A DNA stretch of 49,879 nt from an uncultured Pelagibacteraceae bacterium (lineage in GTDB: Bacteria > Pseudomonadota > Alphaproteobacteria > Pelagibacterales > Pelagibacteraceae): positions 1 through 49,879 of the forward strand of contig CACPQC010000003.1 in NCBI GenBank assembly GCA_902635975.1, read 5' to 3'. Positions 18,246 to 28,161 of this stretch are shown here, one piece after another (the first letter of the stretch is position 1; every line of letters begins with the position of its first letter). The translations under genes were made by a program, and so were the position numbers. Below the pieces are notes generated by a model. That model ran no database searches, was not told the DNA's origin, and was given only the letters and a program-made list of their open reading frames with translations.

Positions 18246-21200
18246 ACAATTCTTTCCTTAGCTCTAAATCAACTGAATCAATTCTTTTGGTATTTTTTGC
18301 TAATGCTAGATACATTGTTGGTGTCACAAATAAAGTAAAAAACGTTGAAATTATCATTCCTCCTAAGATTGTTGAGCCTACTGCCAATCTAGAGCCCTCA
18401 CCAGCACCTGGGCCAACATTTCCTATAACTAAAGGTAACATCGCAATCATTGTACTCAATGATGTCATTATTATAGGTCTAAATCTTATTAAACACGCTT
18501 CTTTAACTGCTGAGAAAATATTTTTTCCTGTAGCTCTTATTTGATTAGTATAATCGACGATTAAAATACTGTTTTTTGTTGAAATGCCTATTAGTATGAT
18601 CAAAGCGATTTGAGAAAAAATATTCACTGAACTATTTAAAAAAAGTATAAACACTAATCCTCCAAAAATAGCCAATGGGACAGTCAATATTATTATAAAT
18701 GGATGTATAAAAGAGTTGAATGTTGCGGCCATTACCAAATAGGCAGTTAGCAAAGCTAAAGCAAATATCATAAATAATTCATTACTTGTTTCCTTAATTT
18801 CCTCAGATTTTCCCTTCCAGGCAATTTGATTTTTTGGGGCTATATCGGCCATTACATTTTCAAAGAACTTAATTGCTTCAGTTAAAGTGTACCCTTCATT
18901 TATGTTTGCCGAGATAGTCACTGCTCTTTGTCGGTTATATCGAGCCAGTTGTTTAGCAGTTCCCTCATTCTTAAAACTTATAAGATTTGCCATGGAAATC
19001 AGTTTTGCGTTTGTTTCCGAACGCACAAATATTTTAGAAATTCCATCTTTGTTTCTTCTATCAGATATGTATTGCTGAACAATTATTGGGTATTCTTTGC
19101 CTAATTTATTAAAGGTAGTGATCTTTTTACCACCATATAAAGTTTCAAGCGTTTCACCTATTGTTTTAGTTGAAACTCCTAGATCTTTAGCTTTATTTTT
19201 GTTTACAATTAACTTTACTTCAGGTTTATTACGGTTGTAATCTGATTCAATTCTAGATAGATTTTTATTAGACCTGAGTGATCTAATCACTTTTTTTTGT
19301 ATCAACTCTAGTTCATCATAAGTATTTCCATAGATTACCATCTGAACAGGTTTGTTGTAGTTGGATACTCTAATTGATTGAGGCGATATAGGGAATGCTA
19401 AAGCCTGTGGTAAAGTTACAATTTTTCCAATTGCTTCTCGAAGGACAACTTGCTGACTTTTTTCTCTTTTTTTCCAGTCATCGAGGAGAGCAATAATAAT
19501 AAAGCTATTATATGAATTCGCAGAATTTCCAAAACCTGGTACTCTCATTATAAATCTTGAATATGGACTATTCTCAGCTTGGAGGAGTGGAAGCAACCTT
19601 GCCTCAACCTTTTGAGCTTGTTCTTGAGTATACTCAAATGAGCTTCCCTCATCTGTTGCTCCAATAATTAAGTAAGCCCCACGGTCCTCCATAGGCAGCA
19701 ATTCTTTTTTTGAAAAATTAAATAATAACGCTGATGTTATCATTATGAATATTATAAAAACACCAACTGATTTAGCTTTATTTACAACAACTTCTAATGA
19801 ATCCTCATAAAAATTAGAAAAACTAGAAAAAATTTTATCAAATTTTTGAACAAAAATTTTCTTAGATTTTTTCTTGTTTAAAAATTTACTTGCAAGCATT
19901 GGTGACAAGGTTAGTGCCACAAAAGAGGATATAATAATTGAAAAAGATAATGCAATAGCAGTTTCTTTAAACAATGTTCCTGTTATACCTTCTATAAAAA
20001 TCAGAGGCAAAAAAACAGCTACCAAAATTAAAGTTGTGGCTATTATCGCAAAAGAAATTTGTTTAGAACCTTTATAAGCTGCTACCAAAGGTGTTTCTCC
20101 GTTTTCTATCCTTCTGTATATTGCATCTGTCATAATCACCGAGTCGTCAGTAATAATGCCTATTGCCAGGATAAAACTTAAGAGAACAAAAATATTTATT
20201 GATAGTCCAAATATATAAAGTCCTAAAAATGAGGCTATTAAACTAACAGGTAAAGCAATGGCAGGTACCACTACCGCTTTTAGGCTTCCTAAAAATAAGT
20301 AAATTATTAATACAACTAAAACAAAAGCAATTATTAAGGTTTTGTAAACTTCTTCAATAGCTGCTTCAACATAATTTGCCCTATTAAAAGAGACTCTTAA
20401 ATCTAGTTCTTCAGGCAAAGACTTTTTTACCTCAATAATTTTTTTTTTAATATTTTTTGAAAGCTCAACTGTGGAAGCCCCACTTTTCGCATAAATACCT
20501 ATTCCAACAGTCTTTAAATTTATTTGATCTTTTGTTTGTGCTTTAAAAAGAGTTTTTTCTGAAACTGGACCGAATTCTACATTTGCAACATCTGATAATA
20601 AAATAACTTTATTGTCATTTTTTTTTATAGGTAATTGTTTAATAGACTCAATATCGTTGTAAGATTTATCTAAATTCAAAGTAAGATCAATGTTATCCGC
20701 TTCTAGTGTTCCGGCCGGTAGACTTATATTTTCCCCACGTAATGCGATTTCAACTTCTTGTATTGTCAGATCATTTGCTGCTAATTTAATTGGATCAACC
20801 CATACTCTGATACTCAGCTCTCTTAATCCTCCAACTCTTATTCTCCCAACATTTTTTACACTGGAAAATTGGTCTATTAAAAAACGCTCAGCATAATCTC
20901 CTAATTCTAAATCACTCCAAGTTGATGATGACAAAGATAACCACATTGTTGTTGTAAAGCCTGCTGCTCTTTTTAATATTTGGGGAGGATTGGACTCAGA
21001 GGGAAGATTGTCAGCAATTCTTGCCACACGCTCTCTAATATCATTCGCTGCGTTATCTAAATCTATGCTTGTATCAAACTCAATATTTATTGTGCTTCTG
21101 CCATTCTCTGATTTAGAATCTATATTTTTTATACCCTCTGCGCCACCAATGACATCTTCTACTACTTGAGTTATTTCTTGATCAACAATAGAAGCTGAAG

Positions 21201-21363
21201 CAGATTTGTAATCAACTTGCACTTGAACAACTGGTGGCTGGATACCACTTGGTAGCTCTCTGACAGGTAATTTCCAAAAAACGAATAAACCAAAAACAAT
21301 TAAAATTAGAGACATTACCCAGGATACGGTCGGTCTTTTAATGCTTAATTCTGTGATGAACAT
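18235..21363 (-). CDS. RND (AcrB/MexB-like) efflux transporter, inner membrane subunit
   Basis: 1042 aa; 'ELSIKRPTVSWVMSLILIVFGLFVFWKLPVRELP', 'AIALPVSLIASFLGLYIFGLSIN', 'GIITDDSVIMTDAI', 'LTVPLAIFGGLVF' RND signatures. Confidence 0.95.
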   Translation of the reverse strand: MFITELSIKRPTVSWVMSLILIVFGLFVFWKLPVRELPSGIQPPVVQVQVDYKSASASIVDQEITQVVEDVIGGAEGIKNIDSKSENGRSTINIEFDTSIDLDNAANDIRERVARIADNLPSESNPPQILKRAAGFTTTMWLSLSSSTWSDLELGDYAERFLIDQFSSVKNVGRIRVGGLRELSIRVWVDPIKLAANDLTIQEVEIALRGENISLPAGTLEADNIDLTLNLDKSYNDIESIKQLPIKKNDNKVILLSDVANVEFGPVSEKTLFKAQTKDQINLKTVGIGIYAKSGASTVELSKNIKKKIIEVKKSLPEELDLRVSFNRANYVEAAIEEVYKTLIIAFVLVVLIIYLFLGSLKAVVVPAIALPVSLIASFLGLYIFGLSINIFVLLSFILAIGIITDDSVIMTDAIYRRIENGETPLVAAYKGSKQISFAIIATTLILVAVFLPLIFIEGITGTLFKETAIALSFSIIISSFVALTLSPMLASKFLNKKKSKKIFVQKFDKIFSSFSNFYEDSLEVVVNKAKSVGVFIIFIMITSALLFNFSKKELLPMEDRGAYLIIGATDEGSSFEYTQEQAQKVEARLLPLLQAENSPYSRFIMRVPGFGNSANSYNSFIIIALLDDWKKREKSQQVVLREAIGKIVTLPQALAFPISPQSIRVSNYNKPVQMVIYGNTYDELELIQKKVIRSLRSNKNLSRIESDYNRNKPEVKLIVNKNKAKDLGVSTKTIGETLETLYGGKKITTFNKLGKEYPIIVQQYISDRRNKDGISKIFVRSETNAKLISMANLISFKNEGTAKQLARYNRQRAVTISANINEGYTLTEAIKFFENVMADIAPKNQIAWKGKSEEIKETSNELFMIFALALLTAYLVMAATFNSFIHPFIIILTVPLAIFGGLVFILFLNSSVNIFSQIALIILIGISTKNSILIVDYTNQIRATGKNIFSAVKEACLIRFRPIIMTSLSTMIAMLPLVIGNVGPGAGEGSRLAVGSTILGGMIISTFFTLFVTPTMYLALAKNTKRIDSVDLELRKELFKK

Positions 21364-22233
21364 TTATTTATTTATAGGTTTAATTTTCCCTTTAGGTCGG
21401 ACTTTTTTTAGACCTTCGGCTACTATAATGTCTCCTTCATTTAAACCAGAAATAATTTCAATATTTTTGTTAGATCTTATTCCTGTGGCGACATTTATTT
21501 TATTTGCAATATTTTTGTCAGAAATTTTATAGACAAAAGATTTATCACCTTCTACCATAATACTCGTATCTGGCACTCCAACAGAAGTTCTTAAATTAAA
21601 TTTAATACTTACTTCTAATAAAGATCCTGAAATTAATTCTAAATTTCCATTTTCTACTTTAATTCTACATAATAAGCTTCTTGTATCTGCATTTATTCTA
21701 CTTGAGACAAAATCTATTTCACCTTGAAAAATTTTATCTTTATAACTTGAAATTTTCACTTCTACAGGCAGCCCTCTTTGAATAGAGGCAGAATAATTTT
21801 CTGGAATTTTTATATCTGAATAGATTGTTGAATTATCGTCTAGTGTTATTATAAATATATTGTCAGAAACAAGTATATCTTCAGTTAAGCCAGTATATCC
21901 CAGTACACCATCAAAAGGAGCTAAAATATTTCCACTTTTAAGTTTTATTAAAACATCACCCTCTTTTACAAAATCTTTGAATTTCAAATCCTCATATAGG
22001 TCTTCTCTCTTAATCTTAAAAGTTTTAGATTTTTTTGAAACAGCAGTCCCAAAAGTTTCTATTTTTTCAGAGAATTCAAGTTTTTTTACCTCGGTAACTA
22101 TTATTCCCGGGGGTGGTTGTTTACTGAATTTTTTTTTGAAGTGGTTACCAATCATTGTTCTCGCAATTATTACAATTGCTATAATTAAAAAGAATATTGA
22201 TATAATAGAAACAATTTTTGTAGATTTTTTCAT
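21364..22233 (-). CDS. RND efflux periplasmic adaptor (membrane fusion protein)
   Basis: N-terminal TM, 'ILAPFDGVLGYTGLTEDILVSDNIFIITLDD' lipoyl-like hairpin; 'GLNEGDIIVAEGLKKVRPKGKIKP' C-terminus; adjacent to RND gene. Confidence 0.92.
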   Translation of the reverse strand: MKKSTKIVSIISIFFLIIAIVIIARTMIGNHFKKKFSKQPPPGIIVTEVKKLEFSEKIETFGTAVSKKSKTFKIKREDLYEDLKFKDFVKEGDVLIKLKSGNILAPFDGVLGYTGLTEDILVSDNIFIITLDDNSTIYSDIKIPENYSASIQRGLPVEVKISSYKDKIFQGEIDFVSSRINADTRSLLCRIKVENGNLELISGSLLEVSIKFNLRTSVGVPDTSIMVEGDKSFVYKISDKNIANKINVATGIRSNKNIEIISGLNEGDIIVAEGLKKVRPKGKIKPINK

Positions 22234-22239
22234 ATTCGT

Positions 22240-23055
22240 TTAAACTTTCCCATACTCAGCCCAAGAGCCATCGTAAATACATGGACGATACTTATCATTT
22301 ATTAAAGAATAAGCTAGTGCCAAAACGCATGCAGTAACACCAGATCCACATGAGAAAACAATCTCTATTTCTTCACTATTTTTTATATAAGCATCAAAAA
22401 TCATTTGAAGATCTTTTTTATTTTTGAAAGTTTTGTCATCATTTAAACATTCATTAAAAGGTAAACACAAAGAATTTTTTATGTTACCACTTCGTAAACC
22501 TTTTCGTGGCTCTGGTATTTTTCCCTCAAATCTTTCTCTGCTTCTTGCATCAATTACTTTGAATTCTTGCGTATCTATGTTTTGATCAATCATTTTCATA
22601 TTCTTTATCAATTCTTTATTTTCTAATCCTTTGTATTCACTTATTTCAATTTTCTTTAAATCCTTAGTAATTTTTCTTTTTTCTTTTATCCATTTTTTTA
22701 ATCCCCCATTTAAAACATGGACCATTTCAGAGTTGTGTCCAAAATAAATAAAATTAAACCAACATCTACAAGAGCTGATAACATCAGAGTTATCGTAAAT
22801 GATGATTTTATCATCATTTTTAATTCCCATTTTAGATACTATTTCTTCCCAGTCTATTTTTTCTACCAACATATGAGGTAAGCCAGTGTTTTTTTTTGAA
22901 TTTTTATCTAGATCAAAAAAAACTGCATTTGGAATATGCTCTTTTTTATATTCTTCGAATCCAACCCTTTTAGTTTGGGGCATATGCCATGAACAATCAA
23001 TTATTTTGACGTCATTAAGATTTTTGTCTAGCCAGTCTGTTTCTACCAAAGACAT
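22240..23055 (-). CDS. sseA: Sulfurtransferase (3-mercaptopyruvate sulfurtransferase-like, tandem rhodanese)
   Basis: 'VETDWLDKNLNDVKIIDCSWHMP', 'RFEGKIPEPRKGLRSGNIKNSLCLPF', active-site 'VFSCGSGVTACVLALA'. Confidence 0.92.
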   Translation of the reverse strand: MSLVETDWLDKNLNDVKIIDCSWHMPQTKRVGFEEYKKEHIPNAVFFDLDKNSKKNTGLPHMLVEKIDWEEIVSKMGIKNDDKIIIYDNSDVISSCRCWFNFIYFGHNSEMVHVLNGGLKKWIKEKRKITKDLKKIEISEYKGLENKELIKNMKMIDQNIDTQEFKVIDARSRERFEGKIPEPRKGLRSGNIKNSLCLPFNECLNDDKTFKNKKDLQMIFDAYIKNSEEIEIVFSCGSGVTACVLALAYSLINDKYRPCIYDGSWAEYGKV

Positions 23056-23056
23056 T

Positions 23057-23500
23057 TTATCTCTTTTCTAAATATTTTTGATGGTATTCCTCAGCTGTAC
23101 AGTAATTCTTAAGTAAAGAAATTTTTGTAACAACTTTTCCTGATAATCTTTCATTCGTATCTTTCAACACCTTTTCAGCAATAATTTTTTGCTTATTATT
23201 TAAGTAAAAAATTTCACTTCTGTATTGTGTACCAAAATCCGGTCCTTGGGAGTTTAAAGTAGTTGGATCATGAATTTGAAAAAAAATTTTCAAAATCTTT
23301 TCATAGCTTATTATTTTTTCATCAAAATCAAGTTTGACAACTTCAGCATGGTTTGTTTTGCCTGTACATACTTCTTTGTAAGAAGTTGTAGGGTTATCGC
23401 CACCACAATAACCAACCTCTGTTTTAATAATTCCCTCGATTTTACTAAATTTAATTTCTGGCCCCCAAAAACACCCAAGTGCTAAAACTGCTATTTCCAT
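23057..23500 (-). CDS. msrA: Peptide methionine sulfoxide reductase MsrA
   Basis: 'LGCFWGPEIKFSKIEGIIKTEVGYCGG', 'GPDFGTQYRSEIFY', 'AEEYHQKYL'. Confidence 0.96.
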   Translation of the reverse strand: MEIAVLALGCFWGPEIKFSKIEGIIKTEVGYCGGDNPTTSYKEVCTGKTNHAEVVKLDFDEKIISYEKILKIFFQIHDPTTLNSQGPDFGTQYRSEIFYLNNKQKIIAEKVLKDTNERLSGKVVTKISLLKNYCTAEEYHQKYLEKR

Positions 23501-23535
23501 TGATTATCAAATAAATTAATTTACAAATTATTCAT

Positions 23536-24420
23536 ATGCTTAGTAAAAATCAATTGGGTTTTTTGTACATGTTTATGTCCATTTGTGCCTTTTCTTTAAT
23601 GGATATTATAGTCAAATGGTCTGTTGATTATCCAATTGGGCAAGTATTGTTTTTTAGAGGCTTTTTTGGAATAATTTTTTATTTTTTTATTATTCCAAAG
23701 GAAAGGCTCCATAATTTTTATCAGACTAAGAGACCAGGTTTACATTTGCTAAGATGCACCTCTGGATTAATTGCTCTAGTATCAATATTTATTGCATTGC
23801 GAGAATTACCTTTAGCAACAGTTGTAAGTATATCTTTTGCAGCACCGATATTTACTACAATCTTTTCAATTTTTTTATTAAATGAAAAAGTTGGTATTTT
23901 TAGATGGCTAGCAGTGATTATAGGTTTCATTGGAATTTTGATTATAACAGAACCTGGAATAAGTGAGTTAAATATCTATTACATCTTTCCAATAATTTTT
24001 TGTTTAGGACTTTCTTATGTAGCAATAACAATTAGACAACTTTCCTCAACTGAACCAGTATGGTTAATTTCTTTTTATTTTTCTCTATCAATTATGATAT
24101 TAAGTTTTTTTACTATTCCACAAGGGTGGGTGATGCCAAGCTTTAATCATTTGATTTTATTATCTTTTGTTGGAATTTTTGGCGGCGTTGCTAATTTGTG
24201 GTTAAGTCAGTCCTATAAGTACTCAGAAGTCTCACTTGTTACTCCACTTAAATATTTGGCGTTAGTTTTTGCGATATTTTTTGGCTATTTAATTTGGGAT
24301 GAAATTCCAACAATCAAAACACTTTTTGGAGCTTTCTTAGTAATAATTTCAACATTAATAATTTTTAGAAGAGAGATTTATAAAAAAAAAGTTGTTACAC
24401 CTGAGCCTTTAAATGACTAA
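23536..24420 (+). CDS. DMT superfamily (EamA) transporter
   Basis: ~10 TM segments, two EamA repeats; 'FRGFFGIIFYFFII', 'ALRELPLATVVSISFAAPIFTTIFSIFLLNEKVG'. Confidence 0.9.
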   Translation: MLSKNQLGFLYMFMSICAFSLMDIIVKWSVDYPIGQVLFFRGFFGIIFYFFIIPKERLHNFYQTKRPGLHLLRCTSGLIALVSIFIALRELPLATVVSISFAAPIFTTIFSIFLLNEKVGIFRWLAVIIGFIGILIITEPGISELNIYYIFPIIFCLGLSYVAITIRQLSSTEPVWLISFYFSLSIMILSFFTIPQGWVMPSFNHLILLSFVGIFGGVANLWLSQSYKYSEVSLVTPLKYLALVFAIFFGYLIWDEIPTIKTLFGAFLVIISTLIIFRREIYKKKVVTPEPLND

Positions 24421-25048
24421 TGTTCCTAAATATTGGAATAAAGCAAAAAAGTATTTGTCCAAAAAAGATAAAGTTATGGCAAATTTGATTAAAAGATATC
24501 AAAGCCCTACAGAGACAATATTAACATCCAGAAGAGATATTTTCTTTTCATTATGCAAGAGTATAATTGGACAACAAATAAGCGTAGCTGCTGCCAATTC
24601 AGTTTTCCTAAAATTTAAAAAAAAATGTAAGAACAAAATTAATGCAAAAACAGTAAAAAAATTATCCTCAATTCAATTAAAAAGTTGTGGATTAAGTAAA
24701 CAAAAAGTTAATGGAATAAAAAGCTTATCTAAACAAATATTAGATAAGAGCTTTGACCCAAAACTTATTGCCAGCATGAATGATGATGAGGCGATAATTT
24801 ATCTTTCTAATTTAAGACAAATTGGAAGATGGTCCGCTGAGATGATATTATTATTTACTTACAACAGACCAAACATTTGGCCGATACAAGACATAGGATT
24901 ATTAAGAGCAATCTCAAAAAATTATAATAAGAGTTATTTACCACCAGATACATTTATCAATTTATTGAATAAAAGGTTTTCACCATATTGTTCGGTCGCA
25001 ACCTGGTATCTTTGGCGCAGTATTGATCCAGAGCCGATACAGTATTAA
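24413..25048 (+). CDS. DNA-3-methyladenine glycosylase (AlkA-like HhH-GPD)
   Basis: 'SIIGQQISVAAANSVFLKF', 'LRQIGRWSAEMILLFTYNRPNIWPIQDIGLLRAI' HhH-GPD motif. Confidence 0.9.
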   Translation: MTNVPKYWNKAKKYLSKKDKVMANLIKRYQSPTETILTSRRDIFFSLCKSIIGQQISVAAANSVFLKFKKKCKNKINAKTVKKLSSIQLKSCGLSKQKVNGIKSLSKQILDKSFDPKLIASMNDDEAIIYLSNLRQIGRWSAEMILLFTYNRPNIWPIQDIGLLRAISKNYNKSYLPPDTFINLLNKRFSPYCSVATWYLWRSIDPEPIQY

Positions 25049-25332
25049 TTACCCTCGACAAGCTGATGATGTCTTACGACATGATCTTTTAAAATATTAT
25101 GAGCTTTTTGATATTCTGTTGAGTCGTAACACTTTACGGCAGTATCATAATCGGGAAACTCAACTACAACTGTCCTGGGCGATTCAACCCCATCATTAGT
25201 TCTATTTTTTCCACCTCTAACTAAGAATTTACCAGAAAATTTTTCTATAGCAGGCTTAGCTTTGCCAGTATACTCTTTAAGTTTTTCAAAATTATTGATT
25301 TTTTCATATATACAAACCCAATAACCCTTCAT
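25045..25332 (-). CDS. DUF1330 family protein
   Basis: 'GYWVCIYEKINNFEKLKEYTGKAKPAIEKFSGKFLVRGG...RTVVVEFPDYDTAVKCYDSTEYQKA'. Confidence 0.9.
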   Translation of the reverse strand: MKGYWVCIYEKINNFEKLKEYTGKAKPAIEKFSGKFLVRGGKNRTNDGVESPRTVVVEFPDYDTAVKCYDSTEYQKAHNILKDHVVRHHQLVEGN

Positions 25333-25374
25333 AATTCTCCTTTTTTAATTTTTTTTTTATGATACCAAATTTTA

Positions 25375-25902
25375 ATGACAAATAAATTAATAGTCACTTT
25401 TGAAGAATATAACAAAATTGTCGAAAAATTAGCAATACTTATACATCAAAATTATAAACCAACAGTACTTGTTGGCATAATGAGAGGAGCTGCACCCATT
25501 ATAGATATTTTGTCACGAATTTTAAAGTTACCAATAGCCTATATAGTAATTCAAAGTTACTCTGGGAAAGGCACCGAAGATAAACAGGGAGAATTAATGT
25601 TTGCAAGGGAAATAAGTTCTTTAGCAAATCGTGACGATTTTAAACGAGTACTTTTAATTGACGATTTATCTGACACAGGATTAACGCTTAATAAAAGTAT
25701 TGAATGGTTAAAAAACTATGGCCCAACAAAAGACTTCATTAAAGAAGTAAAAACCGCATGTTTGTGGAAAAAAAAATCATCAACATTTGAACCAGATTTT
25801 TGTCCTATAAAATTGAACTCTGATCCTTGGATTGTTCAACCAACAGAGCATTATGAAGAAATATCTATAAAAAAAATTATAGAAAAAAATAAAAAGGGCT
25901 AG
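25375..25902 (+). CDS. Purine phosphoribosyltransferase (hypoxanthine/xanthine-guanine type)
   Basis: PRPP-binding motif 'VLLIDDLSDTGLTL', 'PTVLVGIMRGAAPIIDILSRIL'; next to purine permease. Confidence 0.85.
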   Translation: MTNKLIVTFEEYNKIVEKLAILIHQNYKPTVLVGIMRGAAPIIDILSRILKLPIAYIVIQSYSGKGTEDKQGELMFAREISSLANRDDFKRVLLIDDLSDTGLTLNKSIEWLKNYGPTKDFIKEVKTACLWKKKSSTFEPDFCPIKLNSDPWIVQPTEHYEEISIKKIIEKNKKG

Positions 25903-25920
25903 ATAAAACCAGCCCTTTTT
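25891..25920. terminator. Bidirectional intrinsic terminator between the phosphoribosyltransferase and purine permease genes
   Basis: AAAAAGGGCT - 10-nt loop - AGCCCTTTTT inverted repeat overlapping the stop codon of the + strand gene. Confidence 0.8.
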
Positions 25921-25929
25921 TTAAAAACT

Positions 25930-27240
25930 TTAAGCTACAATAAAACTTATGAAACTTAATATAGCAATAACCCAAATTGCTGGTGAAGTTTTTGAAAATT
26001 TACCAGTAAATATTTTGATTAAAGCATAAGAAATAAATGCTAAAGCAATTCCATTACTTATACTATAAGTCAAAGGCATTGATATCATAGCTAAAACTGC
26101 TGGAGCTGACTCAGCAATATCGTCCCACTCAATGTCTGTGATATTTCTGACAAATAAAACTGCAACATATAGTAGGGCTGCACCGTCTATTTCTTTAGGA
26201 AGGCTCGTAGCTAAAGGAGAAAGGAATAAACAAGCTAAAAATAAAAGTCCTATTACTAAGGAAGTCATCCCAGTTCTGCCACCGGCTTTTACACCCGCTC
26301 CAGACTCTACATAACTTGTAACTGTAGTAGTACCCATCAAAGCACCCGCTACGGTTCCAACACTATCTGACATCATTGCTTTTTCAATATCTTGAACTTT
26401 ACCATTTTTATCAACTTTACCTGCAACATTGGCAACTGATGTTAAAGTTCCGGCAGTGTCAAAAAAGTCTATAAATAGTAAAGTAAATATGACCGTGGAC
26501 ATTCCAGCAGTGAATGCTGCAGTCAAATCAAAATCCATTAGGTAAGTCATTGGTGGTATGCTTCCAACTACACCGTTGAATTTTGCAAGACCAGATGCCC
26601 AAGCAATTATACTAAAAACAATGATACCAATAATTATATTTCCTTTAATATTTAGTTTTTCCATAACAATCATTGATACAAAGGCAAGACAACCTAAAAT
26701 AATAAGTGGATTTTTTATATCTCCTAAAGTAACTAATGTAACTGGATGGTCCGCAACTACACCCATTATTTCAAGACCAATAATTGCTAAGAACAAACCA
26801 ATTCCAGCTCCAATTCCTAATTTTAAACTTCTTGGGATAGAATTAATTAACCATGCTCGTATTGGCGTTAAAGAAATAATCAAAAATAGAACACCTGCAA
26901 CCAAAACAGCTCCTAAAGCTGCTTGAGGAGTGTAACCCATACCTGCAACTACACCAAATGCAACAAAAGCATTAATTCCCATTCCTGGGGCTAAACCAAT
27001 TGGCCAAGTTTTACCGTAAAAGGCCATTATGAAACACGCGAGAGCAGTAGCCACAATAGTAGCAGTAAAAACTGCACCAAAATCAAAAAAACCTTTTTCT
27101 GGACCAGCAAATTCTCCTGATAGTATGAAAGGATTTAAAAACATTATGTATGCCATAGTTAAAAAAGTTGTAACTCCAGCAATTACTTCTGTTTTAAAAT
27201 TCGTTTTATGTTTTTTATAATTAAAATATTTATCTAACAT
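25930..27240 (-). CDS. NCS2 family purine permease (AzgA-like)
   Basis: 'TEVIAGVTTFLTMAYIMFLNP', 'GLAPGMGINAFVAFGV', 'FIDFFDTAGTLTSVAN', 'GTTTVTSYVESGAGVKAGGRTG'. Confidence 0.95.
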   Translation of the reverse strand: MLDKYFNYKKHKTNFKTEVIAGVTTFLTMAYIMFLNPFILSGEFAGPEKGFFDFGAVFTATIVATALACFIMAFYGKTWPIGLAPGMGINAFVAFGVVAGMGYTPQAALGAVLVAGVLFLIISLTPIRAWLINSIPRSLKLGIGAGIGLFLAIIGLEIMGVVADHPVTLVTLGDIKNPLIILGCLAFVSMIVMEKLNIKGNIIIGIIVFSIIAWASGLAKFNGVVGSIPPMTYLMDFDLTAAFTAGMSTVIFTLLFIDFFDTAGTLTSVANVAGKVDKNGKVQDIEKAMMSDSVGTVAGALMGTTTVTSYVESGAGVKAGGRTGMTSLVIGLLFLACLFLSPLATSLPKEIDGAALLYVAVLFVRNITDIEWDDIAESAPAVLAMISMPLTYSISNGIALAFISYALIKIFTGKFSKTSPAIWVIAILSFISFIVA

Positions 27241-27367
27241 TTTTCCTCCTATATTTGTTCTAGGTAATTGATTCTCGCTAAAAATTCCCGGTAAATTATT
27301 ATTTTATTCACACAATACAACTAAGAAGTTTATATTTATAGTTTGTCTTACTTGTTATCATGTTTAA

Positions 27368-27673
27368 ATGAGAAATCTCAAACCTATAATTTTAATTTTA
27401 GTTTTGTCTTTTACTATTTCAGCCTGTCAGACTATTAAAAATAAAACTGATGAGATTGTTGAAAAAGAGAATCAAAAATTAACTAAATACATTGGAAAAA
27501 CATCCAGCTTACTAAAAATGGAATTAGGTGCTCCTAGTGAAGATTTTAAAAACGAAAAAGGGAATTTAATTTTAGTATATAATACTAAAAAGTATGGAAT
27601 ACCATGTGAGAGAAGATTTGAAATAAATTCTAATTCTATTGTAATTGGATTTGTTTCTAATGGATGTTTTTAA
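27368..27673 (+). CDS. Small lipoprotein of unknown function
   Basis: Signal peptide and lipobox 'ISACQT'; 101 aa; 'LLKMELGAPSEDFKNEKGNLILVY' OmlA/SmpA-like pattern. Confidence 0.7.
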   Translation: MRNLKPIILILVLSFTISACQTIKNKTDEIVEKENQKLTKYIGKTSSLLKMELGAPSEDFKNEKGNLILVYNTKKYGIPCERRFEINSNSIVIGFVSNGCF

Positions 27674-27704
27674 AAATTACTTGCGGAGAAGTTATCTCCG
27701 CAAG
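27671..27704 (-). terminator. Strong hairpin between small lipoprotein gene and hsp20 (terminator, better oriented for hsp20)
   Basis: CTTGCGGAGA-AGTTA-TCTCCGCAAG, 10-bp perfect stem (27680-27704); U-rich on the minus-strand side. Confidence 0.7.
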
Positions 27705-27714
27705 CAAGGTCTAT

Positions 27715-28161
27715 TTATTTGATATCAATAAGTTTTTTCTTTTTATGCTCTGGAACAATTCTTTCACAAGATATTGTCAAAAGACCATCTTTTAACTTTG
27801 CACCATTTACTTTTACATCATCAGCTATAGTAAATGATCTAGCAAATTGTCTTTGAGAAATACCTTTATGAATTATTTCTCCATCAGCATTATTATTTTC
27901 TGATTTATTAACTTGTTTAGTTCTTACAGTTAACAAATTATCCTCAAACTCAACTTCAACATCGTTTTTATTAAAACCAGCTAAAGCAACTTCGATTGCA
28001 TAATTATCCTTACCAGTTTTTCTGATGTTATAAGGTGGGTAGTTTGACTGCATAGTCAAAGAACCATTACCAAGCATATTTTCAAATTGATCAAACATAT
28101 CATCAAAACCAATTGAAAATGGTCTTAGTGAGTTGAATATAGATAAATCCTTACTTGTCAT
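27715..28161 (-). CDS. Small heat shock protein Hsp20 (IbpA-like)
   Basis: Alpha-crystallin domain 'PPYNIRKTGKDNYAIEVALAGFNKNDVEVEFEDNLLTVR...HKGISQRQFARSFTIADDVKVNGAKLKDGLLTISCERIVPE'. Confidence 0.95.
   Translation of the reverse strand: MTSKDLSIFNSLRPFSIGFDDMFDQFENMLGNGSLTMQSNYPPYNIRKTGKDNYAIEVALAGFNKNDVEVEFEDNLLTVRTKQVNKSENNNADGEIIHKGISQRQFARSFTIADDVKVNGAKLKDGLLTISCERIVPEHKKKKLIDIK

Noticed and set aside
18287-21532. Plus-strand ORFs opposite the RND pump and adaptor genes
   Set aside because: Shadow ORFs with no independent support.
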